The translations under genes were made by a program, and so were the position numbers. The notes under the pieces were generated by a model, which was not told the origin of the DNA, did not search any database, and saw only the letters and a program-made list of their open reading frames with translations. DNA of 64,000 nucleotides from Candidatus Bathyarchaeia archaeon (GTDB lineage: Archaea > Thermoproteota > Bathyarchaeia > Bathyarchaeales > Bathyarchaeaceae): NCBI GenBank assembly GCA_035283685.1, contig DATETJ010000009.1:1-64000 (forward strand), given 5' to 3'. Positions 16,366 through 25,299 of this stretch are shown here, piece after piece. Each line of letters starts with the position of its first letter. Position 1 is the stretch's first letter.

Positions 16366-17064
16366 TTGCTAACCATCAACAAGCAAGCGTCATCCTCCGG
16401 CATCCAAAGCATTGACCAAGAATTTCAAGGCTTCAAACTGGGCGACTTCGCCATATTACATAGGCATCCATTCTGCAAGACCTTAGCCTTTAGGCTATGT
16501 GTTCACTGCCAGCTCCCAAAAGAGGAAGGCGGGCTTGCTTCCTCAGCCATCTATGTGGACGGCGGAAACACCTTCAACCCATACGCAATTTCAGCTATCG
16601 CTCGCGAATTTGGCTTAAACCCTAGATCAGCGTTGGAACAAGTGTTTGTTTCACGAGCTTTCACAGCGTATCAACTTTCAGCTATCATCCTAGAAACGTT
16701 AGAAGACGCCTTGAAACGTTACAAATCGAAGTTGGTCTTAATCTCAAACATTACAAGTTTGTTTCTAGACAGAGATGTGCCAAATCAAGAATCGTTTGTC
16801 ATTTTCAACAAGGTGATTACTCGTCTTTCTGATCTTGCCCTCAGACGAAACATAATCACGGTAGCAACATGCTTTAATAACGAAAGCTCAAGAAGGCAAA
16901 ACATTCTAGAATCTATTTTGCTTGAAAAGACACGCACAATCGCAGAAGTCACCGAATTAAATGGCAGGTTACAGTTGACAATTCAAAACTCTGATTTTCC
17001 CAAGCCTCTCAAAGTTGACATCTTACAAAATAGGACAACTTTGGAGAAATTTATGGAGGCATAA
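16366..17064 (+). CDS. RadA/KaiC-like protein with degenerate ATP-binding site
   Basis: A 232-residue RecA-fold protein related to RadA/KaiC paralogs. The N-terminus SSGIQSIDQEFQGFKLGDFAIL aligns with the usual TG...LD.LLGGG...G. segment, but the Walker A loop reads HRHPFCKT where GExGxGKT is expected, and the Walker B-like LVLISNIT ends in Asn. ATP hydrolysis is therefore doubtful. Such shortened RadA paralogs in archaea are thought to modulate recombination, but that is family knowledge rather than evidence here. The TTG start follows an in-frame TGA. A small partner gene begins four bases after its stop. Confidence 0.7.
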   Translation: MLTINKQASSSGIQSIDQEFQGFKLGDFAILHRHPFCKTLAFRLCVHCQLPKEEGGLASSAIYVDGGNTFNPYAISAIAREFGLNPRSALEQVFVSRAFTAYQLSAIILETLEDALKRYKSKLVLISNITSLFLDRDVPNQESFVIFNKVITRLSDLALRRNIITVATCFNNESSRRQNILESILLEKTRTIAEVTELNGRLQLTIQNSDFPKPLKVDILQNRTTLEKFMEA

Positions 17065-17068
17065 CTGT

Positions 17069-17362
17069 TTGGGGCGAACAGTCGTCTCGTATCGGCAGGG
17101 TCTAGAAGGAGAAATCGCTACTTGGGAAGGATTTAGAAAAGCACTTCGTATGCATGATGTTGAGGCGTTTGATAAGATGATGAACGCTTGTAGACTGCAT
17201 GCTTCCGCCTCGAGCATGGCAACCAGGCCGGTTCTGTTCGAAGCGATGATTATGTCAATCTTATTGGAGCACGAGAAGACCATCGTTGAGCTGGCTGAAA
17301 AACTTGAGCGAATGGAAAAACGTCTCCAACACCATCAATCTCCTTCGACAACGGGTACTTAA
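17069..17362 (+). CDS. Small helical protein paired with the RadA-like gene
   Basis: A 97-residue acidic, helical protein from TTG 17069, four bases after the RadA-like stop codon, indicating coupled translation. Visible features are WEGFRKALRMHDVEAFDKMMNAC, a stretch rich in small residues, and a C-terminal coiled-coil-like helix EKTIVELAEKLERMEKRL. I do not recognise a family. Tight coupling suggests it acts with the degenerate RadA-like protein, perhaps as a regulatory subunit. An upstream in-frame start at 17015 would overlap the RadA-like gene and is less likely. Confidence 0.6.
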   Translation: MGRTVVSYRQGLEGEIATWEGFRKALRMHDVEAFDKMMNACRLHASASSMATRPVLFEAMIMSILLEHEKTIVELAEKLERMEKRLQHHQSPSTTGT

Positions 17363-17486
17363 TCGTTTTTCAAAGTCTCGGCGAGAAGACTTGGGTACTC
17401 CTGAGGCAAACTGTATTTGCGTTTAGAATTCACGCTTCATAAAAATCTTAAGTCATCGAATCAGCACAAAAACACGGTAGAGAACA

Positions 17487-18461
17487 TTGACAGCCAACCG
17501 AATAAATGGAGCACTCACGTGGATTCTTGGCTTACTCACGCTAATTGCTGTTTTGAACGTGTTCAATGCTTTGGTTCAGCTTAATCTATATGGCAGCGGT
17601 TCTATTACGGTCTTCAGAGTTCTTGATACAACGTTAGGCAACATAAACGCAGAAGTCTACTTCTGGGCATCCGCAATCATAGCGTTGGTGTTGTTCTCAG
17701 CAACTTCCTTTTCGATCTATCGTGGAATGCCTGTAGACCCACAGATCACGCAGAGAATCGGCAAAGTTGAGGAAAGCCTGGCCGCAAACGCCAACATGCT
17801 TGAAAACACTCAGATAGGCTTCTTCAGAAAACTGGAAGACAGCGATAAACAAGCCGACGAGACCTTCCGTAAAATCACCTTAAACCTTGAAGAAACCAGA
17901 AAAGAGGTCACCGAAGGCCTGACCGCCCAAAAGAAATCGTTGCAAAGCTTGGAGAAGGAAACAGAAAAGAGCGCTGACAATGCTAGGAAGCAAGCCACTG
18001 AACTAACGAAAATCAAGAAGACTGTCGAAGGACTTAATGAGAATAAAGTGAAGCAAGAAAAGCCGAGGCTGACAGGACAAACCAGACTTGAGGACTTCAA
18101 AAATGTTCCTCCTAGCCTAGCAACTAGACTAAGCAATGCCAAAATCACCAACGTAAGCGAACTGCTAGCAGCCGATTCAACCTCAATTGCCGAAAAGACA
18201 GGCCAATCACCGGAAACCATTGCACATCTTCAAGCTCAAGCTCAATTGCTGATGGTTCCAGGCATAAACGAAAATCATTCGGAGCTTCTAGTCAGATTTG
18301 GAGTCACGTCTCGCAGAGAGCTAGCCAATCAAGATCCTGTTCAACTTTACCGTGGCCTAAATGGAATCGCTAAAACCTATGTGGAACAGGGAAAAATGTC
18401 TGCAAGCAAGGTACCGACAATCGAAGACGTTTCACAGTGGATTAAACAAGCTCATCTATAA
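17487..18461 (+). CDS. Membrane-anchored coiled-coil protein with C-terminal helix-hairpin-helix (DUF4332-like) domain
   Basis: A 324-residue protein with three parts. Residues 10-90 hold two membrane helices. Residues 95-195 form a long charged coiled coil rich in Lys, Glu and Gln. Residues 200-320 contain helix-hairpin-helix-like repeats (PPSLATRLSNAKITNVSELL, then VPGINENHSELLVRFGVTSRREL), as in DUF4332 proteins. The last part could bind DNA or protein. Overall it looks like a cytoplasmic scaffold tethered to the membrane; function unknown. It starts at TTG 17487 and is convergent with uppP, leaving only 12 bases between the stops. Confidence 0.7.
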   Translation: MTANRINGALTWILGLLTLIAVLNVFNALVQLNLYGSGSITVFRVLDTTLGNINAEVYFWASAIIALVLFSATSFSIYRGMPVDPQITQRIGKVEESLAANANMLENTQIGFFRKLEDSDKQADETFRKITLNLEETRKEVTEGLTAQKKSLQSLEKETEKSADNARKQATELTKIKKTVEGLNENKVKQEKPRLTGQTRLEDFKNVPPSLATRLSNAKITNVSELLAADSTSIAEKTGQSPETIAHLQAQAQLLMVPGINENHSELLVRFGVTSRRELANQDPVQLYRGLNGIAKTYVEQGKMSASKVPTIEDVSQWIKQAHL

Positions 18462-18473
18462 CCGATCGTGGCA

Positions 18474-19274
18474 TCAGATTCGAACAACCTGAGACAAGAC
18501 AAGAAGTAAGCCCAGTGCCCAGCAATAATAAGCGAACACGTGCATCTTGTCCTTCAGAACAACTTTCAGCAGCAGCTTCAGGGAAAAGAATCCAACAATG
18601 ACGGTAGCGACCAAGCCCAAGAACAGGCCAAAATAGTCAATGCCTGCCATAGATAGGTTCTCAGAGTCCAGTGCTGTCAACACAGTGGCGCCTATGATAG
18701 CTGGCACGAAAAGCAAAAAAGAAAACCTGAATGCCACTTTGCTTTCAACTTTCAATAGCAAACCAGTCGCAATTGTCGAACCACTTCGCGAAATGCCTGG
18801 AATCAAGGCAACCCCTTGGGCTATTCCTACAAGAACCGCGCGAAGTGGACTTAGAGATCCGCTTGGCAGTTTGCCCCGTTTAGAAACATATACTATGCTG
18901 TAGAAGCTGCCGGTAATTATGAAGGCCACGCCCACAGCTAGCAGATTGTGAAAAAACGATTCAAATAAATCTCTAAGAGTCAACCCGATGACCGCTGTTG
19001 CCATACTACCCAAGATTACGTACAGGGCCAGCTTGCCATCTTCTGACTTGAAGTCTAAGCGGGCAACTGCTTTCAAGATGTTAAGCACATCTTTCCAGAG
19101 CACAGCCAGAACTACCACCAGAGAACCCAGATGCAGAACAATGTCGAAGAATACAGGAACCCGCAAGCCCAAGTACTCCTGAGCTATGACAAGATGCCCC
19201 GAACTGGAAATTGGCAACCACTCTGTTAAGCCCTGAATAACAGCTAAAAGCACGATTTCGAGAAGTGTGGCCAT
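18474..19274 (-). CDS. uppP: Undecaprenyl-diphosphatase (UppP/BacA family)
   Basis: A 266-residue integral membrane phosphatase. Both family signatures are present: EWLPISSSGHL near the N-terminus (with the catalytic Glu) and PGISRSGSTIATGLLL in the second half (with the catalytic Arg). In archaea this family recycles polyprenyl diphosphate carriers used for glycosylation and envelope polysaccharides. It lies 27 bases downstream of the nucleotidyltransferase gene on the same strand, so the two may be co-transcribed. Confidence 0.93.
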   Translation of the reverse strand: MATLLEIVLLAVIQGLTEWLPISSSGHLVIAQEYLGLRVPVFFDIVLHLGSLVVVLAVLWKDVLNILKAVARLDFKSEDGKLALYVILGSMATAVIGLTLRDLFESFFHNLLAVGVAFIITGSFYSIVYVSKRGKLPSGSLSPLRAVLVGIAQGVALIPGISRSGSTIATGLLLKVESKVAFRFSFLLFVPAIIGATVLTALDSENLSMAGIDYFGLFLGLVATVIVGFFSLKLLLKVVLKDKMHVFAYYCWALGLLLVLSQVVRI

Positions 19275-19301
19275 TCTCTACACAAGGCTCCTAGCCCGGG
19301 T

Positions 19302-20189
19302 TTACTCTGAAAACCGCGCCTCGATCCACTCTGTCACTTGTTTGTCAGCATCAACGGGATATTTGTACTTCAGTTTTTCAGCAACCTCCGCTGCTACTGT
19401 ATGGAACAAAGTCATCGCGGCTAGCAGTCCGCGCTTTACATCTGCTTCATTGTAATGGGAAAAAGCGTGGCGCATCTGCTTCAAGACCTGCGGGTCTGCC
19501 CATCTTTCTAGGAATCGCCCACGAAACCAAGTGTCATAGCTCCATCCATGCCTTGCCCGGCTGTGCCACTCAACCATGCGAAGCAGCAAGTGCTGCATGT
19601 AACAGTCCGACGACATCTTGGACCACCACAATTCACCTCGCCTCAAATGCTTGGCTGTGAAAACAGCGTGATACAGGAAGTCATTGACAACTTGAAGGAA
19701 CTCGTCATGTGTGGGGGGCGTAGGAGTAGCATTCTTGACAGACGAAACCAAAGCTTGAAGTTTAGAAGCGATGTCATCTTTGTCCAAAATCACGCGAAAC
19801 CCTCGACCAAACGCGTTTGCAGCTTGAACCGAAGCCATTCCGCCCTGGATAAGCGCCTGAGCTTTGGCTAGAGGGAAGATAGCGAAGTCAACGTCAAGCA
19901 TGCCTTCGAAAAGTACACGACGTTCCATTTCGTCACCGCCAGACGTTGGCTCGATGAAGGTGAGCAACGGTTTGCCAATGCTTAGCAGCCAGTCAGCCGA
20001 GGACACATATCTATCAGGGTTGGAGGTTACGACAATCACATCCAAGTCTGCCCATTCATCAGCAGGATATTCAGTTCGAGCCCTAGATCCTAGAATGATT
20101 GCAGCTCGGATGTCGCTTCTAGTTTTAGCCCATTTAACGAACCTATGGACAAGTTGCTCATACATTCCATGCACATCTACGCCATTCAA
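19302..20189 (-). CDS. Aminoglycoside 6-adenylyltransferase-like nucleotidyltransferase
   Basis: A 295-residue protein with an N-terminal nucleotidyltransferase domain (AIILGSRARTEYPADEWADLDVIVV, residues 30-54, giving the GS...D.D metal and nucleotide site) and an all-helical C-terminal domain. The layout matches the AadK/ANT(6) family (PF04439-type). In an archaeon it is more likely to modify a small molecule or act as an orphan nucleotidyltransferase than to confer streptomycin resistance. A third acidic residue is plausible in LDVDFAIFP. It precedes uppP on the minus strand. Confidence 0.82.
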   Translation of the reverse strand: MNGVDVHGMYEQLVHRFVKWAKTRSDIRAAIILGSRARTEYPADEWADLDVIVVTSNPDRYVSSADWLLSIGKPLLTFIEPTSGGDEMERRVLFEGMLDVDFAIFPLAKAQALIQGGMASVQAANAFGRGFRVILDKDDIASKLQALVSSVKNATPTPPTHDEFLQVVNDFLYHAVFTAKHLRRGELWWSKMSSDCYMQHLLLRMVEWHSRARHGWSYDTWFRGRFLERWADPQVLKQMRHAFSHYNEADVKRGLLAAMTLFHTVAAEVAEKLKYKYPVDADKQVTEWIEARFSE

Positions 20190-20241
20190 AGCTGACTTCT
20201 CCTAATCGCATTTCCTAACATCTTGAATTGCTTCACTTCAG

Positions 20242-20265
20242 TGCGGGGGTGGGATTTGAACCCCA
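20242..20265 (-). repeat. Duplicated 3' end of tRNA-Leu (att-like remnant)
   Basis: On the minus strand this reads as a tRNA T-arm and 3' acceptor strand ending CCCACCCCCGCA, nearly identical to the last 23-24 bases of the intact tRNA-Leu at 20736-20820 and in the same orientation. No D-arm or anticodon arm precedes it, and the T-stem carries a mismatch. Such a direct repeat of a tRNA 3' end is what tRNA-targeting integrases leave. The roughly 470 bases between the copies hold one VOC gene and no integrase. Confidence 0.6.
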
Positions 20266-20302
20266 GACTCATGTGAAGTTTCAGTTTCCATACTTTCTCT
20301 AC

Positions 20303-20659
20303 TCATCTCTTAGAGTACAGGCACATCTTATTTCCATTTGGGTCCAAAAATAGAGCAAAAAACCCATGTTCTGTATTTTCTCCGATGGGTGTCTTGTCCT
20401 TCAATTTTTTTCCACCAAACTTTTCGATTAGTTTGAGCTTTGCATCGATATTGGAGGTATGAATTGATGGAACCACAAGTGCTTCTTCCGAGTTCAATTC
20501 TGCACTTACACCTTTTCCTGATGGTGGCAGAACGTCAACAGAAGTTGTCTCTGGTCGTTTTTCGATTTTCCATCTGAAAACTCTTTCAAAGAAAACCTTT
20601 GATTTTTGATAATTTTTGGAAGGAATGATGATGTGACATATGTAGTTATCGTCATTCAT
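20303..20659 (-). CDS. VOC superfamily protein between tRNA-Leu and its duplicated 3' end
   Basis: A 118-residue glyoxalase/bleomycin-resistance fold protein from ATG 20659 (MNDDNYICHIIIPSKNYQKS). Metal ligand candidates are His9 and the Glu pair in the central strand; the C-terminal signature is ALFLDPNGNKMCLYS. The frame extends upstream to 20731, almost touching the tRNA, but the extra residues are not VOC-like. Base composition is visibly richer in A+T than in the neighbours. Together with the flanking tRNA repeats this points to a transferred gene. Substrate unknown. Confidence 0.82.
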   Translation of the reverse strand: MNDDNYICHIIIPSKNYQKSKVFFERVFRWKIEKRPETTSVDVLPPSGKGVSAELNSEEALVVPSIHTSNIDAKLKLIEKFGGKKLKDKTPIGENTEHGFFALFLDPNGNKMCLYSKR

Positions 20660-20735
20660 CAATGCAGTTTCCCTCAATCTAACTACATTGTCCACTTTTA
20701 ATGGTTTTTGAGAACCATCGATGTAACGCATTTGA

Positions 20736-20820
20736 TGCGGGGGGTGGGATTCGAACCCACGAACCCCTACGGGATGGGCTCCTGAAGCCCACGCCTTTGA
20801 CCTGGCTTGGCAACCCCCGC
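20736..20820 (-). tRNA. tRNA-Leu (anticodon CAG)
   Basis: The minus strand folds as a class II tRNA. The acceptor GCGGGGG pairs with CCCCCGC, with discriminator A. The anticodon arm is TGGGC-TTCAGGA-GCCCA with CAG at 34-36, the variable arm is long (TCCCGTAGGGG), and the T-arm is GTGGG-TTCGAAT-CCCAC. CCA is not encoded. A copy of its 3' end lies at 20242-20265. Confidence 0.95.
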
Positions 20821-20908
20821 ACTGAAACAGCTTCAGAGATTTGAGATTATTTCCAGTAATTAACTCTACCTAAAATGCAAACAGGCAAGCTTGAGGGAGA
20901 TCTACGTT

Positions 20909-21163
20909 CTAGCGAACTGGCTCCTTGCGTTTCACAGGTTCAACGCGCCTCTTGCCCTTGGTCAAGGCAGACACGTAGACCTTGCCTTCCACTTCCATCT
21001 TCATCAGAGTCTTGTTCAGCATTCCAAAACCCAAGTCTTCGTGAGTTTCCTTAAGCAGGTCGAAAAGCTCTTCATCTGTCATCCCGCCTTTCCTTTCCAA
21101 CGTCTCAAGTATTGTTAGATCCAACGGGTGAGGACGCCAAGTCTTAATAGCCAAACAAGCCAC
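20909..21163 (-). CDS. Small helical (winged-helix-like) protein downstream of CDC48
   Basis: An 84-residue basic protein with three predicted helices (HPLDLTILETLERKGGMTDEELFDLLKE, then LNKTLMKMEVEGKVYVSAL) and a strongly basic tail RRVEPVKRKEPVR. The pattern helix, helix-turn-helix, beta wing suggests a winged-helix DNA- or RNA-binding protein; I do not recognise the exact family. GTG 21163 is preceded by GAGG at a suitable distance and starts 12 bases after the CDC48 stop, so the two are probably co-transcribed. Confidence 0.7.
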   Translation of the reverse strand: MACLAIKTWRPHPLDLTILETLERKGGMTDEELFDLLKETHEDLGFGMLNKTLMKMEVEGKVYVSALTKGKRRVEPVKRKEPVR

Positions 21164-21175
21164 CTCGCATAGGCC

Positions 21176-23350
21176 TCAGGTAATAGGCGTCGTTGGCTTC
21201 TGCACTCGACGAATCTGTTTCATAAACCCTTTGTACCACGCTTCCATGTCAGGCAATATAGTTGGACCAATCTTCTCCATAGCTTTCTGAAAGTCAGCAA
21301 CCGACACTTCTTTCGATTGCACATCTTTGCGCAGCGCGTTCATAGCGGCTTCACGACATAAAGCCTCAATGTCAGCGCCAGAATACATCTTCGTGTCAGC
21401 TGCCAGCTTCTGCTGGTCAACATCCTTAGCTAGGGGCATATCTTTGGTATATAACTTGAAAATGTCAAAACGCGCCTTTTCACCAGGCTCAGGCACATAG
21501 ATCAACCGGTCAAATCTGCCAGGTCTAAGAACTGCTGGGTCAACTATATCCGGTCGATTTGTGGCGGCAATGATTACTACGTCTTCCAGTGTCGATATGC
21601 CGTCCATCTCAGTTAGCAACTGACTTATCACTCGTTCAGAGACACCACTGTCAGCGTAGCCCATGCCTCTCCTCGGGACAAGAGAATCAAATTCGTCAAA
21701 GAAGATCACAGCTGGCGCTGCCATACGGGCTTTGCGGAAAACCTCACGGATGGCCTTCTCCGACTCGCCGACCCATTTTGAAAACACTTCAGGGCCTTTT
21801 ATAGTAATGAAGTTAGCTTCGCTTTCAGTTGCCACGGCTCTTGCCAACAGTGTTTTTCCGCAGCCAGGCGGACCAGAGAGCATGATGCCTTTAGGCGGCC
21901 TTATGCCCATGCGTTTGAACATCTCGGGGGTCTTGATTGGCCATTCGACAGCTTCTTGGAGTTCCTGCTTAACCTCATCCAAGCCGCCAATGTCTGTCCA
22001 GTGAACTGTTGGGATTTCAATGTAGACTTCCCGCATCGCTGTGGGTGTAATCTCTTTGTAGGCGTTGACAAAGTCCTCCATGAGGATTTCCATCTTCTCC
22101 AAGACCGCTGGCGGAATGCGCTCCTCCTCCAAATTGATTTCAGGCAGGTAACGTCTCAAAGCCTTCATGGCAGTCTCGCGAGCTAGAGAAGCCAAGTCAG
22201 CACCAGTGTAACCATGAGCCATATCCCGCAACTTCTTGAGGTCAACATCCTGCGCCAGAGGCATGCCACGAGTGTGAATCTGCAAAATCTCATGTCGCCC
22301 TTGCTTGTCAGGCACGCCGATCTCAACCTCCCTGTCGAAACGACCAGGCCTACGCAGGGCAGGATCCAACGCGCCTGGACGATTAGTCGCGCCTATAACG
22401 ATGACGTTGCCTCTTCCGCTCAAGCCGTCCATTAGAGCTAAGAGTTGCGCCACAACCCGTCGCTCAACTTCGCCCGTCACTTCTTCACGCTTTGGTGCAA
22501 TTGCGTCCAATTCGTCGATGAAAATGATGCTCGGCGAGTTCTGCTGAGCCTGTTGGAAGATCTCGCGCAATCGAGCTTCGGATTCTCCGTAGAATTTGCT
22601 CATGATTTCAGGTCCGTTAATCGAGAAGAAATTTGCCTCAGACTCGTTGGCTACAGCTCTAGCCAGCAATGTCTTACCGCAGCCCGGTGGACCGTGGAGC
22701 AACACGCCTTTTGGCGGTTCGATGCCGAGTCTCTGGAAGATTTCAGGATGCCGCAGCGGCAATTCTACCATCTCTCGAATGCGCTGCATTTCTTCTTGCA
22801 ATCCGCCAATGTCCTCATACGTAGTTCTCGGCATGCCCACCTTGGCTTCGGGTATCGGCTCATTCAAAACTTGAAGCTGAGTCTCGTAGGTGATGCGCAC
22901 TATGCCGTGCGGACGAGTCTTCGTAACCGTAAACGGTATGGCGTGACCCAGCATCATTACCAGCGTTGTGTCGCCTTCAACAAACGTGCGCTCCATCAAC
23001 CGGTTTTTCACAAAATTAGTGAAGTCTTCATCCACGTTTAACCTCATGTCAACAGGCGCCAAAACCACATTCTGCGCATCCTTAACCTTTCCAGGCTTAA
23101 TCAAAACATACTCGTTCATGGCTGCGCCAGCGTTCTTTCTCGTAAACCCGTCGATTCGGATCAAACCTCTGTCCTGATCCTCAGAATAAGCTGGCCAAGC
23201 GATTGCGGCTGTTGTGCGTTTGCCCACGATTTCTATGACGTCGCCCGCCGAAAGCCCCAGTTTCTGCATTGTCTTTTGGTCTATGCGAGCAATGCCTCTG
23301 CCCACGTCTCTTTGACGGGCGTCTCCAACTCTGAGTTGCACCTCGCTCAT
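21176..23350 (-). CDS. cdc48: CDC48/p97 family AAA+ ATPase (VAT)
   Basis: A two-ring AAA+ unfoldase of 724 residues from ATG 23350. Residues 1-180 form the N-domain (double-psi barrel and second subdomain). D1 and D2 each carry [15 protein letters not shown] Walker A, a Walker B ([12 protein letters not shown] in D1, [12 protein letters not shown] in D2) and the second-region motif ATNRP. In archaea it unfolds proteins and feeds the proteasome. ATG 23350 is chosen over GTG 23359 because GGAAG sits at a proper distance from the former. D2 lacks a long C-terminal tail with HbYX; the protein ends TTPIT. Confidence 0.95.
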   Translation of the reverse strand: MSEVQLRVGDARQRDVGRGIARIDQKTMQKLGLSAGDVIEIVGKRTTAAIAWPAYSEDQDRGLIRIDGFTRKNAGAAMNEYVLIKPGKVKDAQNVVLAPVDMRLNVDEDFTNFVKNRLMERTFVEGDTTLVMMLGHAIPFTVTKTRPHGIVRITYETQLQVLNEPIPEAKVGMPRTTYEDIGGLQEEMQRIREMVELPLRHPEIFQRLGIEPPKGVLLHGPPGCGKTLLARAVANESEANFFSINGPEIMSKFYGESEARLREIFQQAQQNSPSIIFIDELDAIAPKREEVTGEVERRVVAQLLALMDGLSGRGNVIVIGATNRPGALDPALRRPGRFDREVEIGVPDKQGRHEILQIHTRGMPLAQDVDLKKLRDMAHGYTGADLASLARETAMKALRRYLPEINLEEERIPPAVLEKMEILMEDFVNAYKEITPTAMREVYIEIPTVHWTDIGGLDEVKQELQEAVEWPIKTPEMFKRMGIRPPKGIMLSGPPGCGKTLLARAVATESEANFITIKGPEVFSKWVGESEKAIREVFRKARMAAPAVIFFDEFDSLVPRRGMGYADSGVSERVISQLLTEMDGISTLEDVVIIAATNRPDIVDPAVLRPGRFDRLIYVPEPGEKARFDIFKLYTKDMPLAKDVDQQKLAADTKMYSGADIEALCREAAMNALRKDVQSKEVSVADFQKAMEKIGPTILPDMEAWYKGFMKQIRRVQKPTTPIT

Positions 23351-23430
23351 ACTATGCACTTCCAGTTCAGTAACAATATCGTATATCGGGAAGTATGCAT
23401 CTCTTATTTAAGTGTAAACCTAAAAGCGGA

Positions 23431-23700
23431 TTACCATCTCTGCATCATGAAGGTTTCGATGTTGCTCACGCCTTGAATCTGGCGGATGCCGTTTTCAATG
23501 TTCTCTAACTCATCCTGCTTCTCTTCAGGAACAAGGATGTGAGCAATCAGGGCTTTCAACCCAAACGCAATAGGCTCCTCCTCAAACCTCAATACCTTGG
23601 AATCTTGTGGAATAATCGCTTGAATCTGCTGTTTAAGCTGATCGAAAGGTATGGTTATGTCCTCTGGAAAAATCTTCATGGAAACAAGCATCTTAGCCAT
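23431..23700 (-). CDS. ef1b: Elongation factor 1-beta (aEF-1B)
   Basis: An 89-residue archaeal EF-1beta, the guanine nucleotide exchange factor for EF-1alpha. It has the alpha-beta sandwich pattern MAKMLVSMKIFPEDITIPFDQLKQ, the conserved EEPIAFGLKALIAHILVPE and the C-terminal IENGIRQIQGVSNIETFMM. ATG 23700 (or 23703) is preferred over the upstream frame start because GGTGG stands just before it and homologs begin with this sequence. It lies 80 bases upstream of CDC48 on the same strand. Confidence 0.92.
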   Translation of the reverse strand: MAKMLVSMKIFPEDITIPFDQLKQQIQAIIPQDSKVLRFEEEPIAFGLKALIAHILVPEEKQDELENIENGIRQIQGVSNIETFMMQRW

Positions 23701-23941
23701 CATAATCCACCAATCCATTTCTCGTACTTCAGGTCCTCATTCGTTGTCTAATGGCGATATCTCAAGCACACTTCCTTTTTTCTTTTTTGTTCTGTGCGGT
23801 GGATGAAGCGTGTCCTCAGATCCTCCTATCAGTTTGCACCTCTAAACGTATCAAGGTCGCAAAAGTTAACTTCCGAAGACCTTCAGTTAATGCTTAATCT
23901 CATTTGCCAGAATGAACGTGTGAACATGAGGTCTATCATCC

Positions 23942-25285
23942 ATGAGCGACCCTAAGACGAGGTACATGAAAAGGACACGCCTATCTTCTAAACTGTGGAA
24001 ACAATCGTCTAAGGTGATGCCTGGAGGCGTAACTGCAAACATCAAATTCTTCGAACCGTACCCTGTCTTCATGAAGAAGGCCAGAGGCTCCAGAATCTCC
24101 GACGTAGACGGCAACGAATATGTCGACTACTGCTTGTGTCTAGGCCCATTGATTCTTGGCCATGGACATCCTGCTGTTGTTGGAGCGATTAAGAAACAAC
24201 TTGCCAATAATGGCACCACAATCTACGGAACTCCCCACGAACTTGAAATCAAAATGGCCAAGGAAATGAAGCGACTGATTCCATGTGCAGAGATGAGCAG
24301 ATTCGTGAATTCTGGGTTGGAAGCAACCTTACACGCCATAAGATTGGCTAGAGCTCATACTCGCAGAGTCAAAATCGCCAAGTTCGAAGGACATTATCAT
24401 GGAGCGCATGATTATGTAGCAGTCAGCGTATCTCCTCCGCTTGATCTAGCTGGTCCAAGCAACTCACCAGTTGCGGTATCCAATTCAGCGGGCTTACCGA
24501 AGTTCATCTTGGAAAACACAATTGTCCTACCGTTTAATGATACAGCAACGGTTGAACGAACAATCGAGAAAAACAGAGATGAACTGGCTGCAGTTATCAT
24601 TGAACCTGTAGCCAGAGGATCCCTGCCGCCAGATCGAGACTTCTTGAGGGGATTGAGAGCAGTTACCGAAGAGAACAACATAGTGTTGATTTTTGATGAA
24701 ATAATGACTGGTTTCAGGCTTGGGCTTGGAGGCGCACAGCAGTATTTCGGAGTCACTCCTGATTTAGTCGCGCTTGGAAAAGTCGTAGGAGGTGGTCTCC
24801 CTATCGGTGTGTTCGCAGGCAAGTCCGACATTATGGAGCACATGTCTCCTGTCGGCGCCAAGTCTCCCTTTGATCGTGTTTTTCACAGCGGCACTTTCAA
24901 CGGTTGTCCAACAGTCTTAGCCGCCGGGTTGGCAACCATTGAGATTCTCAAGAAGCCAGGGACCTATAGGCACATAAATAAAATTGCTGACGAAGTCAAG
25001 AAGTGCATGCGAGACGCGTTTGAAGACAACCGAATCGATGCTCAGGTGATAGGTCTAGCCTCAATGTTTCAAAGTATTTTCACCTCTCGTCGGATCAAGG
25101 ATTATAGAGGCATTGCGCAAGCGGATTCCAAGAAACGCATGAACTTTGACTTGGAGCTGATTAACAACGGAGTATACGTTAGACCTGGGCGCACGTACTA
25201 CACGTCACTTGCCCACACAAACCCTGATTTGAAGACAACTTTCGAAGCCGTTAACGCCGCTGCAAAGGCTACAACAAGGCAATAA
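23942..25285 (+). CDS. Class III aminotransferase, glutamate-1-semialdehyde aminomutase-like
   Basis: A 447-residue PLP enzyme of the HemL-like branch of class III aminotransferases. The PLP lysine is in ALGKVVGGGLPIG, the cofactor Asp in LIFDEIMTGFRLG, and the phosphate-binding region in FVNSGLEATLHAIRLARAHT. No haem genes are nearby; the neighbours are amidohydrolases and methyltransferases, so a catabolic transaminase or aminomutase acting on an amino acid (possibly a beta-amino acid) is more likely than 5-aminolevulinate synthesis. It stands at the left edge of the catabolic cluster and converges with the M20 gene 15 bases downstream. Confidence 0.85.
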   Translation: MSDPKTRYMKRTRLSSKLWKQSSKVMPGGVTANIKFFEPYPVFMKKARGSRISDVDGNEYVDYCLCLGPLILGHGHPAVVGAIKKQLANNGTTIYGTPHELEIKMAKEMKRLIPCAEMSRFVNSGLEATLHAIRLARAHTRRVKIAKFEGHYHGAHDYVAVSVSPPLDLAGPSNSPVAVSNSAGLPKFILENTIVLPFNDTATVERTIEKNRDELAAVIIEPVARGSLPPDRDFLRGLRAVTEENNIVLIFDEIMTGFRLGLGGAQQYFGVTPDLVALGKVVGGGLPIGVFAGKSDIMEHMSPVGAKSPFDRVFHSGTFNGCPTVLAAGLATIEILKKPGTYRHINKIADEVKKCMRDAFEDNRIDAQVIGLASMFQSIFTSRRIKDYRGIAQADSKKRMNFDLELINNGVYVRPGRTYYTSLAHTNPDLKTTFEAVNAAAKATTRQ

Positions 25286-25299
25286 GCCCTTTCTATTCC

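Noticed and set aside
20242-20330. A second complete tRNA downstream of tRNA-Leu
   Set aside because: Only a T-arm and acceptor 3' strand are present; there is no D-arm, anticodon arm or matching 5' acceptor strand.
22445-23041. A 198-codon plus-strand open frame
   Set aside because: It lies wholly opposite the CDC48 gene and has no recognisable protein features; it is a shadow of a conserved gene.
23942-25285. Haem biosynthesis hemL
   Set aside because: The protein is HemL-like, but no haem genes surround it and the neighbours are amine and amide catabolism genes, so I kept a broader call.
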